Shown here piece by piece: positions 55,081 to 64,000 of a DNA stretch of 64,000 nt (its first letter is position 1; every line of letters begins with the position of its first letter). The position numbers and the translations under genes are program-made. This DNA is from DASQZK01 sp963809925 (lineage in GTDB: Bacteria > Bacteroidota > Bacteroidia > Bacteroidales > GCA-2748055): contig CAWELH010000005.1 of assembly GCA_963809925.1 (NCBI GenBank), positions 186,001 through 250,000 on the forward strand. Direction: 5' to 3'. The notes below the pieces were generated by a model, which made no database searches, was not told the DNA's origin, and worked only from the letters and a program-made list of their open reading frames with translations.

Positions 55081-55461
55081 ATGTTGGAAACAAACAAAGT
55101 ATTCAGTAGTTTTTCTGTAAATGATCTGCAGAAAGCAAGAAAGTTCTACAGCCAGACACTTGGCCTGAAGGTGGAAGAACATGAAGCACAGCCATTTTTT
55201 TACTTGCATACCAGTGGTGACAATCACATCATGGTTTACTCTAAATCCGATCACGAACCGGCAAAATTTACTGTGCTCAACCTGCCTTGCGACAATATCA
55301 ATACCACCATTGACGAGCTCACCAGCAAAGGTATCAGATTTGAGCATTATGATGGAGACCTGAAAACGGATGCCAGGGGTGTTCACAAATGGGAGAACGG
55401 CCCAACGATGGCATGGTTTAAAGATCCGGCCGGCAACATTGTTTCCGTCGGTCAGATGTAG
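55081..55461 (+). CDS. VOC (glyoxalase/bleomycin-resistance fold) family protein
   Basis: A 126-residue single VOC unit with two beta-alpha-beta-beta-beta modules: FSSFSVNDLQKARKFYSQTLG at the start and WFKDPAGNIVSVGQM at the end, both standard module ends. It should dimerise to form a metal-dependent active site. The C-terminal Glu usual in the W-F-x-D-P-x-G-N-x-x-x-x-x-E position is absent, since the protein stops at V-G-Q-M. Activity is therefore uncertain, as in many small VOC proteins. Monocistronic. Confidence 0.85.
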   Translation: MLETNKVFSSFSVNDLQKARKFYSQTLGLKVEEHEAQPFFYLHTSGDNHIMVYSKSDHEPAKFTVLNLPCDNINTTIDELTSKGIRFEHYDGDLKTDARGVHKWENGPTMAWFKDPAGNIVSVGQM

Positions 55462-56053
55462 CATCAAGGATGCTTCGAACGTCTAAAAAAATAAATTGAT
55501 ATGTAGAAGGCAGACCGAGGGTTTCCCCGTCTCCCCCATTCTTACTTTTTGAAAAACAACGATTGAATGGGTCGAAATTCTCAGGCTGTCTTCTCTATGT
55601 TTCATTTCAGCATGAAGCTGCGAGAATTTCCCTGGGTTGTTTCATACCCAAAGATGCGGGTAGCAACACCTGAAAGCTTATCCTTTCTCTGGCAGAGCGC
55701 AGTAATGTAATTGTTTATTTACCTTTCGATAATGTGTTCACCCGATCAAAATACATAGCGAAAGAACGGTAGAGAAAATGAGTCCACTTACCGAATGGTA
55801 CTATCTCTCAAGCCCTGGTTCATCCATCCCATCCGGCAGATTTATGGCTGCCGTCAGGCAAAAAACTGACTTCCACGATTACCCGTCACTATATCCCTAC
55901 GTAACTTTCCCACTACTTTCCCAATAATCACGCACTGGCATTTACATTGCTATCTCGCACAATCAAAGAAAATTATGACATTTTTAACAGCCCGTCTACC
56001 CTTCCGGGCTTAACAAGCGGTTGTCTTAATTGTTAATTGAATAAATATCAACA
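55462..56053. other. Intergenic, nothing recognisable
   Basis: 592 bases between the VOC gene and the thioredoxin-like pair. No frame with family features, no tandem repeat and no hairpin with T-tract was found. Confidence 0.45.
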
Positions 56054-56536
56054 ATGCGAAAGATATTTATATTCAATGTATTGCTGTCGTTGATGACTTT
56101 TAGGGCGTACGCGCAACAGGTAGAAAAAATTGATACAGCCTCGTTGCGGAAACTCGTAAACATCCATGATAACAAGTTACATATCATCAACTTTTGGGCT
56201 ACCTGGTGCAGCCCATGTGTGAGCGAGCTTCCGCATTTTGAGAAGATAATGGGAGAATATCCGGAAAATAAAGTCGATTTTCTGTTCATCAGCCTCGATT
56301 TTCCCTCAACGGTTCAGAAAAGCCTTATCCCATTTATCAATGGCCGGCCGATGCAATCCCGTGTGGTCCTGATGTCATTGAACGATGCTGATGCATGGAT
56401 CAATATGATTGACAAATACTGGCAGGGCGATATCCCTGCAACTCTTGTCTACAGAACATCCGACAATACAAGGCTGTTCCATGCCGGTGCAATGGATTAT
56501 AATGAATTAAAAACGATCATAAACAATCATCTTTAA
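56054..56536 (+). CDS. TlpA-type thioredoxin-fold protein
   Basis: A 160-residue exported protein (signal peptide NVLLSLMTFRAYAQ). The thioredoxin fold carries W-A-T-W-C52-S-P-C55 with the usual FWATWC context. The C-terminal GDIPATLVYRTSD contains the cis-Pro. TlpA-like proteins reduce periplasmic disulfides, for instance in cytochrome c maturation or stress defence. It is followed after 12 nt by a second redoxin, probably co-transcribed. No cytochrome genes are nearby. Confidence 0.9.
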   Translation: MRKIFIFNVLLSLMTFRAYAQQVEKIDTASLRKLVNIHDNKLHIINFWATWCSPCVSELPHFEKIMGEYPENKVDFLFISLDFPSTVQKSLIPFINGRPMQSRVVLMSLNDADAWINMIDKYWQGDIPATLVYRTSDNTRLFHAGAMDYNELKTIINNHL

Positions 56537-56548
56537 ATCTGAAATAAA

Positions 56549-57145
56549 ATGAAAAAGTTATCAGTTTTAGTTATGATGGCACTGATCGCAGTGTCCCTTG
56601 AAGCACAATATTCTGTTGGGGATAAGGTGCAGGATTTCAAACTGAAAGGAACTGACGGTAAGATGCATTCCATGCTCGACATTAAGAATGCCAAAGGCTA
56701 TATCGTGACCTTCACATGTAACACCTGTCCTTTTGCACAGAAATATGAGGAAAGGATCATAGCTCTGAATGAGAAATATGCACCGTTGGGCTATCCTGTA
56801 ATCGCAATCAATGCTAATGACCCAGGACAGCAGCCCATGAACTCAATGAGTGAAATGATGAAAAGGGCTGAAAACAAAGGCTATAGTTTTCCCTATTTGC
56901 GCGATGATGAACAGACGGTCGCTAAAAGATTCGGAGCCGTACGAACACCAGAAATCTATCTTGTGGAAAAAAAGGGAAATGAACTTCAACTAGTCTATAC
57001 CGGTGCTATCGACAATAATGTTGATTCACCCGCAGATGCTGATAAGCATTTTGTATCCATGGCTATCAATGATCTCATGCATGACAAGAAGGTGGAAGTT
57101 CCCTCAACAAAAGCTGTTGGATGTTCGATCAAGTGGAAGCAGTAA
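56549..57145 (+). CDS. Exported AhpC/TSA-type redoxin
   Basis: 198 residues with a short signal peptide (LSVLVMMALIAVSLEAQ). The thioredoxin-like domain has F-T-C57-N-T-C60-P-F-A, a CxxC followed by Pro-Phe as in the redoxin/DipZ-like group, then NANDPGQQPMNSM and the cis-Pro segment VRTPEIYLVEKKG. It probably reduces disulfides or peroxides in the periplasm, sharing the reductant of its upstream TlpA-like partner. It converges on the serine hydrolase gene with a 15-base gap. Confidence 0.88.
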   Translation: MKKLSVLVMMALIAVSLEAQYSVGDKVQDFKLKGTDGKMHSMLDIKNAKGYIVTFTCNTCPFAQKYEERIIALNEKYAPLGYPVIAINANDPGQQPMNSMSEMMKRAENKGYSFPYLRDDEQTVAKRFGAVRTPEIYLVEKKGNELQLVYTGAIDNNVDSPADADKHFVSMAINDLMHDKKVEVPSTKAVGCSIKWKQ

Positions 57146-57160
57146 TTTCCGGGATCCGAT

Positions 57161-58381
57161 TCACCGACTTGCAAGTTCTTCTCCTGTAAGGTCTTCAGGA
57201 AGACTGTCCCTGAAGCCAAAATACAGGTTGAGGAACACAGGTATGCTTACCGATGCAGCCTTATTTGGGGAGTTCGTAAGAAATACAATGCCGATATTTT
57301 CATCCATACACAAGGCAATCTCCGATTTGTATCCATCAACATAACCGGCATGGTAAGCAACTTTACGGCCCTTATACCCGATAATCCGCCAGCCGATAGC
57401 ATATTGTTTTGAATCCACATGATCCCAGTAGCGCAAATACGTCCAGGGTAGAGGTGTTCTTACCTGTGGGGAGAAAATGGTATCCATTACTGCCGGCATT
57501 CTGTCTGTGTTGAACATGCCGCAAAGAAATTGTGCCATATCTGATATACTGGCATTTACTCCTGCAGCAGGCAAGGTATTATAATACCTGTTATTCAGGG
57601 GCAGAGCTTTAAATTTCCCCCTGGAACGATAGTGCGGGTAAGCTTTGTCGGTGCTCTTTTCAAAAGGCTCAAACCCTGTTGAAGCATCTACCATACCAAA
57701 AGGAAGGAAAACTTTTTCAGACATCAGCGAGCCAAAGTCTTCTGAGGTTTCTATTGCTGACAGGGTATCATAAAGACTGAACATGACATTCTGATATCCA
57801 TAGAGATGACCGGGAGGAGCTGAAATATTTACCCTCGAAAGACTGTCCATAATCACGCTGAACGGTATGTGATCCTCCACAAGGTTATCATAGGCATGGG
57901 GTACGAGACCGGAGGTATGGCTTAGAATGTTTCTGATGGTAAGATTATTGGTATTCAGGCTGTCCTTAAGCTGAAAACCGGGGATGATATCTTTCACCTT
58001 TGTATCCAGATACAGAATTCCTTCATCCGAAAGGATTCCCGCCAGCACACCGGTAACCGTTTTGGAAACCGATCCAAGTCTGAAAATTGTGTTGGGATCC
58101 ACCGGATCGTCTTCACCTGCTTTTCTCACTCCATAACATTTCAAAAAAGCGATATGTCCTTTATAAATGATGGCCACAGCGGCACCGACAGTCCCGGTCT
58201 CATTGATCTCAATGGTGAGGAGGCTGTCATACAACGGAATCACAGGTTCAATCTCTGACAATACCCTTGACGGCATAACAACTTCTTCAGCTTCTGAAAT
58301 CCTGGAATATGGTTGGAGTTTAAGTGCAACCGAAGACAGTCCGGTAAAAATTAACAGGAAAAAAATATATTTTCTCTTCAT
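57161..58381 (-). CDS. Serine hydrolase, class C beta-lactamase/DD-peptidase fold
   Basis: About 406 residues from MKRKYIFFLLIF; seven codons open upstream precede the obvious signal peptide. The catalytic set is S104-V-S-K107 (in FRLGSVSKTVTG), Y196-Q-N198 in GYQNVMFS, and a late H-A-G-Y-V-D-G motif in place of K-T-G. These are typical of esterases and peptidases of the beta-lactamase superfamily rather than antibiotic-degrading enzymes. Exported. No regulator adjoins it; the BlaI-like pair is 39 kb away and is not evidence of resistance. Confidence 0.88.
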   Translation of the reverse strand: MKRKYIFFLLIFTGLSSVALKLQPYSRISEAEEVVMPSRVLSEIEPVIPLYDSLLTIEINETGTVGAAVAIIYKGHIAFLKCYGVRKAGEDDPVDPNTIFRLGSVSKTVTGVLAGILSDEGILYLDTKVKDIIPGFQLKDSLNTNNLTIRNILSHTSGLVPHAYDNLVEDHIPFSVIMDSLSRVNISAPPGHLYGYQNVMFSLYDTLSAIETSEDFGSLMSEKVFLPFGMVDASTGFEPFEKSTDKAYPHYRSRGKFKALPLNNRYYNTLPAAGVNASISDMAQFLCGMFNTDRMPAVMDTIFSPQVRTPLPWTYLRYWDHVDSKQYAIGWRIIGYKGRKVAYHAGYVDGYKSEIALCMDENIGIVFLTNSPNKAASVSIPVFLNLYFGFRDSLPEDLTGEELASR

Positions 58382-59002
58382 CAAGTATTCCGTATTTAGC
58401 AATTCAAACCATTAACATTTTACAAACAGCAGAGTAGAAAAACTATTGTGTCAACACAACAATCAATGTGTTATTTTCCTTCCCTCAATGCAATCTCCTA
58501 ATCTTTAGGAAACAAAAATAAAAAGAAAATGAAAGCAGTAGGATGAATGAATATTATTCACATCTTATTAATAATGTGAATAAATCCCTAACGAAATCTA
58601 CTCATTCCTTTCACATCAAAGCCCGACTGACTCGGAAGGGAAGATAAGTATTGCAATAGATTGTTCATAACTTTGCGTACGTTATATTTAAAAAAGGTTT
58701 CACTATATCGCAAAACCTTTCGTAATTTTAATTTTATATTATTATATCAGGCAGTAAAAGTATACAAAATATTCCCTCCACGTTTTAGAATGCTCTCTTT
58801 AATTCCTCCTTGTCGGTAGTGCGCACAGACGAATATCTGAATTACTTTAGTCTAAAACGATAACCGCATATTTCCTGCTCAACGCAAACCAAACCCAGTA
58901 TCGGGCGGGTTAATGTCCTTATTTAAACCCGGATGAAACTGGCATGAATAGCTGATTTTGAGTTCGATTCTGATTTTTGTACAGTTTTCCAACGTCATTC
59001 AA
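58382..59002. other. Intergenic, one weak hairpin
   Basis: A 621-base AT-rich gap between two minus-strand genes. AAAGGTTT (58693-58700) and AAACCTTT (58713-58720) form a hairpin followed by CGTAATTTTAATTTT. This could be a plus-strand terminator with no visible gene before it. No gene was seen. Confidence 0.45.
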
Positions 59003-59989
59003 CTATTTATAGTAGTCGCTAAGCACTTTTTCCATTACGTTATTGGTACGGGCGGCGGACTGAACATCAGAGGCGGATTTTGTAAAACCCATCAGCTCAC
59101 CGACAACTGACTCGATAAAAGGCAGCTGAATGTGCTCAGGCAGTTTGTATGGATATTCCTTCGTGCCGGCAGATGTTTTTACAGTTACAGGCATATAACT
59201 GAAACACGAAAGCGAAATCGTCCCACCGGAACCTCTAATTTCCATGACATCTTTTTTGCTCTCTTCTTCAACCGTAAAACTCCATTGGCCGGAACCGGCA
59301 ACCCCGTTTTCAAAATCAAAAAGTGCTGAGACATAATCTTCGGCCGGATATTTACCTGCCAGATTGCGGACGAGAGATGTAATATTTTTCACCGGACCGA
59401 ACCAAAAGTCAAGAATATCCCATTGATGGGGTGACATGTCGGCGAAATAACCTCCTCCGCCGATTTGAGGAATCACATGCCATGGCAGGTTTCCGGTATT
59501 GTAATCGTTCTCCCGGGGAGGCAGAAACAACTGGACGCTTACAAATCGCACTTCTCCAATTGCTTTGGAAGCAACAAGTTCCTTTACCAGCATGAATTGG
59601 GGCAATCTGCGACGGTAATATGCTACAAACAGAGGTATTCCAGTCTCTTCCGAAGCCCTGATCATATCCAGGCATTGCTGGTGATTGACAGCCATGGGTT
59701 TCTCACAGTATACCGGTTTTCCTGCGCGTAGTGCACGAATTGTGTATTCCGCATGTGAGTCGGGTGGTGTTGCAACATATACGGCATTCACCTCCGGATC
59801 GTTGATCAGGTCACTGGCATTTGAATACCATTTCGGCACGCCATGCCGCTCGGCATAGTCTTTGGCTTTACTGGCATCACGACGCATGACGGCTGTCAGC
59901 TTCGATCCCTCAATTTTATTGAATGCCGGCCCGCTTTTCACCTCTGTCACATCGCCACATCCAATGATTCCCCAGGAAACAGTTTTCAT
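59003..59989 (-). CDS. Gfo/Idh/MocA-family NAD(P)-dependent oxidoreductase
   Basis: A 328-residue protein with a Rossmann start (WGIIGCGDVTEVKSG), ATPPDSH and the family motif CEKPMAVN (Lys of E-K-P is catalytic). The C-terminal half is alpha/beta with HQWDILDFWFG. Members oxidise or reduce sugars and inositols. With the GH31 enzyme about 5 kb away it could handle monosaccharides, but there is no operon and the substrate is unknown. Cytosolic: no signal peptide. Confidence 0.93.
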   Translation of the reverse strand: MKTVSWGIIGCGDVTEVKSGPAFNKIEGSKLTAVMRRDASKAKDYAERHGVPKWYSNASDLINDPEVNAVYVATPPDSHAEYTIRALRAGKPVYCEKPMAVNHQQCLDMIRASEETGIPLFVAYYRRRLPQFMLVKELVASKAIGEVRFVSVQLFLPPRENDYNTGNLPWHVIPQIGGGGYFADMSPHQWDILDFWFGPVKNITSLVRNLAGKYPAEDYVSALFDFENGVAGSGQWSFTVEEESKKDVMEIRGSGGTISLSCFSYMPVTVKTSAGTKEYPYKLPEHIQLPFIESVVGELMGFTKSASDVQSAARTNNVMEKVLSDYYK

Positions 59990-60710
59990 AATGATCTGCT
60001 TTAATTTGTCTCACAACCGCTAAACGTGTTCTAAAATTCATTTACAAAAAGGTAAACGAAATTCTGAAAAAGAATGTTCCCAGATCTCTTTCGAAATTCG
60101 TTATTCGTTGTTCGATATTCATTTCAAGCAGGCGAACCCATGGATATTTACAGGGAATCGCTACAGTGGATATTGTTGGCCTTACAATCACAGCCATCCA
60201 CGGGCAAAACCGTGGCTATTTTTGGGCTACCGCTCCGCGGTTCTGCGAACAGACCGGCTTTGCATTTTCTATCGCTCTTTGCCACCTACAGGGTCATCCT
60301 TATTACGAACCTCGCTACCTCTCCGCCCCGTTACCCCTGGCCTGAAAGGGGAAGGCCATCGCACCGCCGGTTTCTATAAACCAACAGTTAACAGGATGTT
60401 CTTAAAATACGAAACTATGACATTCAATATTCATTTGACTCCCTTTCGTGATAACCTGGATAAATTTATTCGCATTCCTTCACTGTTTTAAAAAACTGTC
60501 GACATCCCGTTTCAATTGAAAAACTAAAATCCGGATGTCTAATCACTGTAACCATATCTCACTGCCTTTATTTTCAATTATTCTACTGAAAATTAATCAC
60601 ATAAAACCTGCCGATTATTTCAACATTAGGTCAGATTCTTTGTTGTCTAATTGTACATACGCATCCATATTCTTCCCGTTCTAATGCTATAACGAACTGA
60701 TTTTCCGGAA
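59990..60710. other. Intergenic region with a repeat-like, hairpin-rich segment
   Basis: A 721-base gap between divergent genes. 60108-60380 is far more GC-rich than the AT-rich flanks and carries stems CCACGG/CCGTGG (60198-60215) and TGGCCT/AGGCCA (60338-60358). Both plus-strand frames in it are open for more than 100 codons but have no motif or signal, as in noncoding dispersed elements. I suspect a repeat or mobile-element remnant rather than a gene. Confidence 0.4.
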
Positions 60711-63700
60711 ATGAAAACAAATAAAGGTCGACCGGAGCAAATGAATAAATCACAGAGCATTGAAGAGGAAAACCGTCAGTTGCATGAGCAATTAAGAGAG
60801 TCTGGAAGACTGCTTTCTGCGTTCACCAATCACTTAAAATACCTCATAGTTAGATTTGACCGGCAATTGAACATTGTGTATGTGAATGATTCAATGGCAG
60901 CCTTTACAGGAATACCCTCCGAACATTTGTCTGGTAAACCAATTGACGAAGCAGGTCTTTCTTCCGGCCTGACGAACTTTCTAAAAACAAATCTTACGGA
61001 AGTCTTTGCAAATGGCATGGCAAAGGAAGTGATCACCGGTTTGTTTTCAGCCGGTGATGAATCACAGTTTATCACCACATTTTTACCCGAAACCGGAAGT
61101 AATCCAAAATATTTTGATCATATCCTTGTAACATTACATCGGGTTTCCACAGAAGAAATTGAATATATTAAACAACTGCAGAAACCCTCTGAAGTCGAAG
61201 ATATTTTCCGTACGATCTTTGATTTAACGGATGAAGGATTTTGTATTATCGAGATGAAAATTGAGCCGAACAAGCCTCTTGATTACAGGTTTATTGAAAT
61301 AAACAAAGCGTTTGAACAGCAATCGAAGCTGAAAAATGCAAAGGGGAAATGGATGAGGGATCTACAGCCCAGGCATGAGGAATATTGGTTTGAAACCTAT
61401 CGTGATGTTGTCCTGGAACAAAAACCGGTACATTTTGAACAGCAAGCCCGGATGCTGGACAATACCTGGTTCTCTGTACATGCTTTCCCGGTGGGACTAC
61501 CTGAATATCACCATGTTGCGGTTATCATTAATGATATCACCGAAAGGAAAAAAATGGAGGCTACAATTGAATCACTTTCCAAATTTCCGGATGAAAATCC
61601 AAATCCGGTATTTCGTATTGATACCCATGGAAAGTTGATGTTCAATAATGAAGCCGGAAATACACTGATGAAAACATGGAAGTGCAGGGTAGGTGACCAG
61701 ATTCCGGGATCCTGGCGTTCAAAATTTATTGAAACACTCACCGAAAATAGGCTGAAAGAATTTCGGATCGAACTCGGGGATAGAATATATTCCCTTTTAG
61801 CTGTACCCGTTGCCCAGCAAAATTATATAAATGTTTATGGCAGCGATGTGACTCAGATTTATACGCTTCAGGATGAGATATGGGAAAACTCAGAAAGGTT
61901 CCGCAGTATATTTGAAAATACCACCATAGGAATCATTGAAGCAACACACGGAGACCGGATACTAAATGTTAATGAAAAACTTTGCCTTCTCCTCGGTTAT
62001 ACACCAGAGGAGATTATAGGAAAAACCGTAGCAGATATTACGCATACCGATGATAGAAAGATTACCGAAACCATGATTGCGCAGTTGGGAGACAACGTCG
62101 ACCTGTCTGACTATGAGAAAAGATATCTAAGAAAAGACAACACGCCTGTCTGGGTTCATGTCATTGTTTCAGCAGTACGCAATAATAAGGGCAAACATGT
62201 GAAGTCCATTGCCACCGTTGAGGATATCTCGCAACGAAAGATGGCTGAGGAAGCGCTTCGTGAAAGCGAGGAAATGTTCCGGAAACTTTTTGAACTCCAC
62301 GGCTCAATCATGATGCTCATTGAGCCGGAAACGGGTGAAATCATCGATGCGAATTCGGCAGCTGCCAAATTTTACAATTACTCACGCAAACAATTGCGTT
62401 CGATGAATATCAGTCAGCTTAATCAGATGTCGCCTGATGAGCTCAAAGAAAAACGCAAACTTGTTCTTAAAAACAAAAAGGAACAGTTTCAATTCATTCA
62501 CCGGCTTGCCACTGGCGAACTTCGCTGGGTTGAAGTCTATTCCTCAAAAATTACCGTTCGTAACAGTGAACTTTTGTTCTCTGTTATTCATGACATCACG
62601 GAACAGAAAAATGTTGAAAGGGAATTGATGGAGAGTGAGACACGGTTCAGAAATACCTTTGAAAATGCGGCTGTTGGGATGGCACACATAAGTCCGGAAG
62701 GAACCTGGCTTAAAACCAACGACACACTTTGCAGAATCACGGGATATAGCCCGGATGAACTGAAACGCTTGTCGGTTATGGATATAGCACATCCCGAGGA
62801 TCTCAGTTTGAATAAACAGCTGATTGATCAGTTAACTTACGGTTCTCTTCATCAAGACACCAAAGAATTACGCTTTATCAGGAAGACCGGAGAAAGTATC
62901 TGGGTCCTGATTACGCTGGCCTCGCAATTTAACGCCGATGGGAAAGTTGCACATCTGATCTCCGTTATTGAAGATATTACTGAAAGAAAAAAAATAGAAG
63001 CTGAAATTGAAAAAATAAACAATGAATTAAAAATTGCCAATAACTTCCTCGAAAGTGTAATGCATATTGCCATGCATGACCTGCGTAGTCCTGTTGCGAA
63101 TTTAATAAGCTGTTTCCAGTTAATGGAGGAAACTGAAAATGGTCTTCAGGAAAATAAGTATCTCCTCTATTACAAACTGGCTCTCAATAAATTGAGCACA
63201 ACGCTCGACGGGCTTACAGAACTCCTGCAGTTCCTTCAGATAAAACAGGTACCCGCCCAGTATGTAAATCCCGACGAAATTTTTCGTTCGGTCATCACAG
63301 AAAACAATCTTCAGATCGGTGGAGGAAAAATTAACTATAGCATTAATAAAATCAAAGAAATAGTATATGTCAAGCCTTTTTTCGAAAGCATCATAAAAAA
63401 TCTGGTCGGAAATGCGATCAAATATCAGAAGTGATGAAAGGGTCCTGAATATCGATATTGACTGCCGGCGTGAAAACGGATACGTCGAGATCCATATCCG
63501 GGATAACGGGATAGGAATTGATCTTAACCGTTACCGGAACGACATTTTTAAACCGTTTAACCGGTTTACTGAGAAGGCCCAGGGTACCGGAGTGGGGCTG
63601 TTCCTGATAAAGAATATTATTGAAAAAAATGGCGGATCCATCTCTGTGTCCAGTGAATTCGGCGAGGGAACACACTTTACGTGTTATTTAAAAGAGTATG

Positions 63701-63711
63701 ACATCACTTAA
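60711..63711 (+). CDS. Multi-PAS sensor histidine kinase, interrupted by a one-base frameshift
   Basis: About 999 residues once joined. PAS/PAC segments end with the S-box signature at about residues 274 (DITERKK), 504 (DISQRKM), 628 (DITEQKN) and 754 (DITERKK); two more PAS-like stretches precede or lie between them. There are no membrane helices, so it is a cytosolic sensor. The H-box is A-M-H789-D-L-R-S-P-V. The first frame stops after NLVGNAIKYQK. The second frame resumes S-D-E-R-V-L-N-I and carries the ATP-binding D-N-G-I-G-I and GTGVGLFLIK motifs to 63711. Dropping one A at 63429-63430 joins them. No response regulator is adjacent. Confidence 0.9.
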
Positions 63712-64000
63712 TAATTCCCAGGGATAATAGATCGTAGCTTCCTGAACCTTCGGAATATTTATCTGTGTGAAGAAAATGAACCCCTGGCTGAACTAGCTTG
63801 CTCCCCCGAACTTATTGAATAATATTATCCCGGATAATTTTTGCGGAGTTTGTATTTCACTTGAAGAATTCCCCTGATCATATTGCATTTGAGCAAATTT
63901 GCATAATTGTATAAACCTGTAGTTCAATGATCGGTCAATTGAACACGGGATGCAATTTAATGTTATATAAATAATTTAATATTAAAGATTTATAACCATT
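63712..64000. other. Window end, intergenic, nothing recognisable
   Basis: 289 bases past the kinase, increasingly AT-rich towards the end. No gene start, repeat or terminator was seen before the window edge. Confidence 0.4.

Noticed and set aside
60108..60491. 127-codon plus-strand frame in the gap before the histidine kinase
   Set aside because: The overlapping second frame is equally open, there is no start signal, and composition follows a hairpin-rich element.

Overview
The window looks like chromosomal DNA of an anaerobic or facultatively anaerobic member of the Bacteroidota, probably class Bacteroidia (perhaps Bacteroidales or Marinilabiliales). The evidence is the gene families present (DUF4251, a BlaR1-type protease with carboxypeptidase-regulatory and TonB_C domains, FadL/OmpP1, fused YncE/phosphoesterase proteins, DUF1684, ThuA), promoter elements of the Bacteroidota TAnnTTTG type, and mostly weak Shine-Dalgarno sequences. 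An Rnf operon and a glycyl-radical activase point to anaerobic energy metabolism. I found no rRNA, tRNA, CRISPR array, transposase or phage genes. The assignment is inferred from gene content, not from a marker phylogeny.

Layout. 1-2.2 kb: a minus-strand efflux operon (PH-like membrane protein, TolC-like protein, HlyD-like lipoprotein cut by the window edge). 2.3-8.6 kb: a 21-bp minisatellite, DUF4251 protein, RecG, NIPSNAP protein, S1/P1-type nuclease and a glycyl-radical-enzyme activase. 8.8-14.3 kb: rseC-rnfBCDGEA, a redox-driven ion pump operon. 14.4-19.2 kb: HD protein, acetyl-CoA synthetase, and a BlaR1/BlaI-type sensor-repressor pair. 19.6-24.7 kb: two tandem propeller-phosphoesterase paralogues. 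24.8-36.1 kb: polyphosphate-type glucokinase, lone receiver protein, penicillin-acylase-family enzyme with an EEP-family protein and lysoplasmalogenase, two outer-membrane barrels and DUF1684. 36.4-48.7 kb: phosphatase, repeat arrays, MATE exporter, acetyltransferases, ThuA plus a glycosidase-like lipoprotein, a cation/proton antiporter, an FG-GAP propeller, a fluoride riboswitch with crcB and DUF190, and an aldo-keto reductase. 49-63.7 kb: cysteine synthase, DsrE, FkbM methyltransferase, GH31 alpha-xylosidase, VOC protein, two thioredoxin-fold proteins, a serine hydrolase, Gfo/Idh/MocA oxidoreductase and a long multi-PAS histidine kinase.

How the genes fit together. The Rnf complex would couple ferredoxin oxidation to NAD+ reduction and ion pumping. 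Acetyl-CoA synthetase handles acetate, while GH31, the ThuA/glycosidase pair and Gfo/Idh fit a saccharide-degrading lifestyle. The fluoride switch, MATE exporter, antiporter and efflux operon are stress functions.

Two features stand out. First, five genes (rnfC, an FG-GAP gene, an fkbM-type gene, GH31 and the histidine kinase) are each interrupted by what looks like one single-base indel, with the rest of the protein intact in the neighbouring frame. Sequencing or assembly error is the simplest reading, but recent inactivation or phase variation has not been excluded. Second, several intergenic gaps carry short tandem repeats (7, 8, 21 and 100 bp). The 100-bp array carries a small hairpin element that recurs 4 kb away. 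I did not find a clearly new defence or biosynthetic system.
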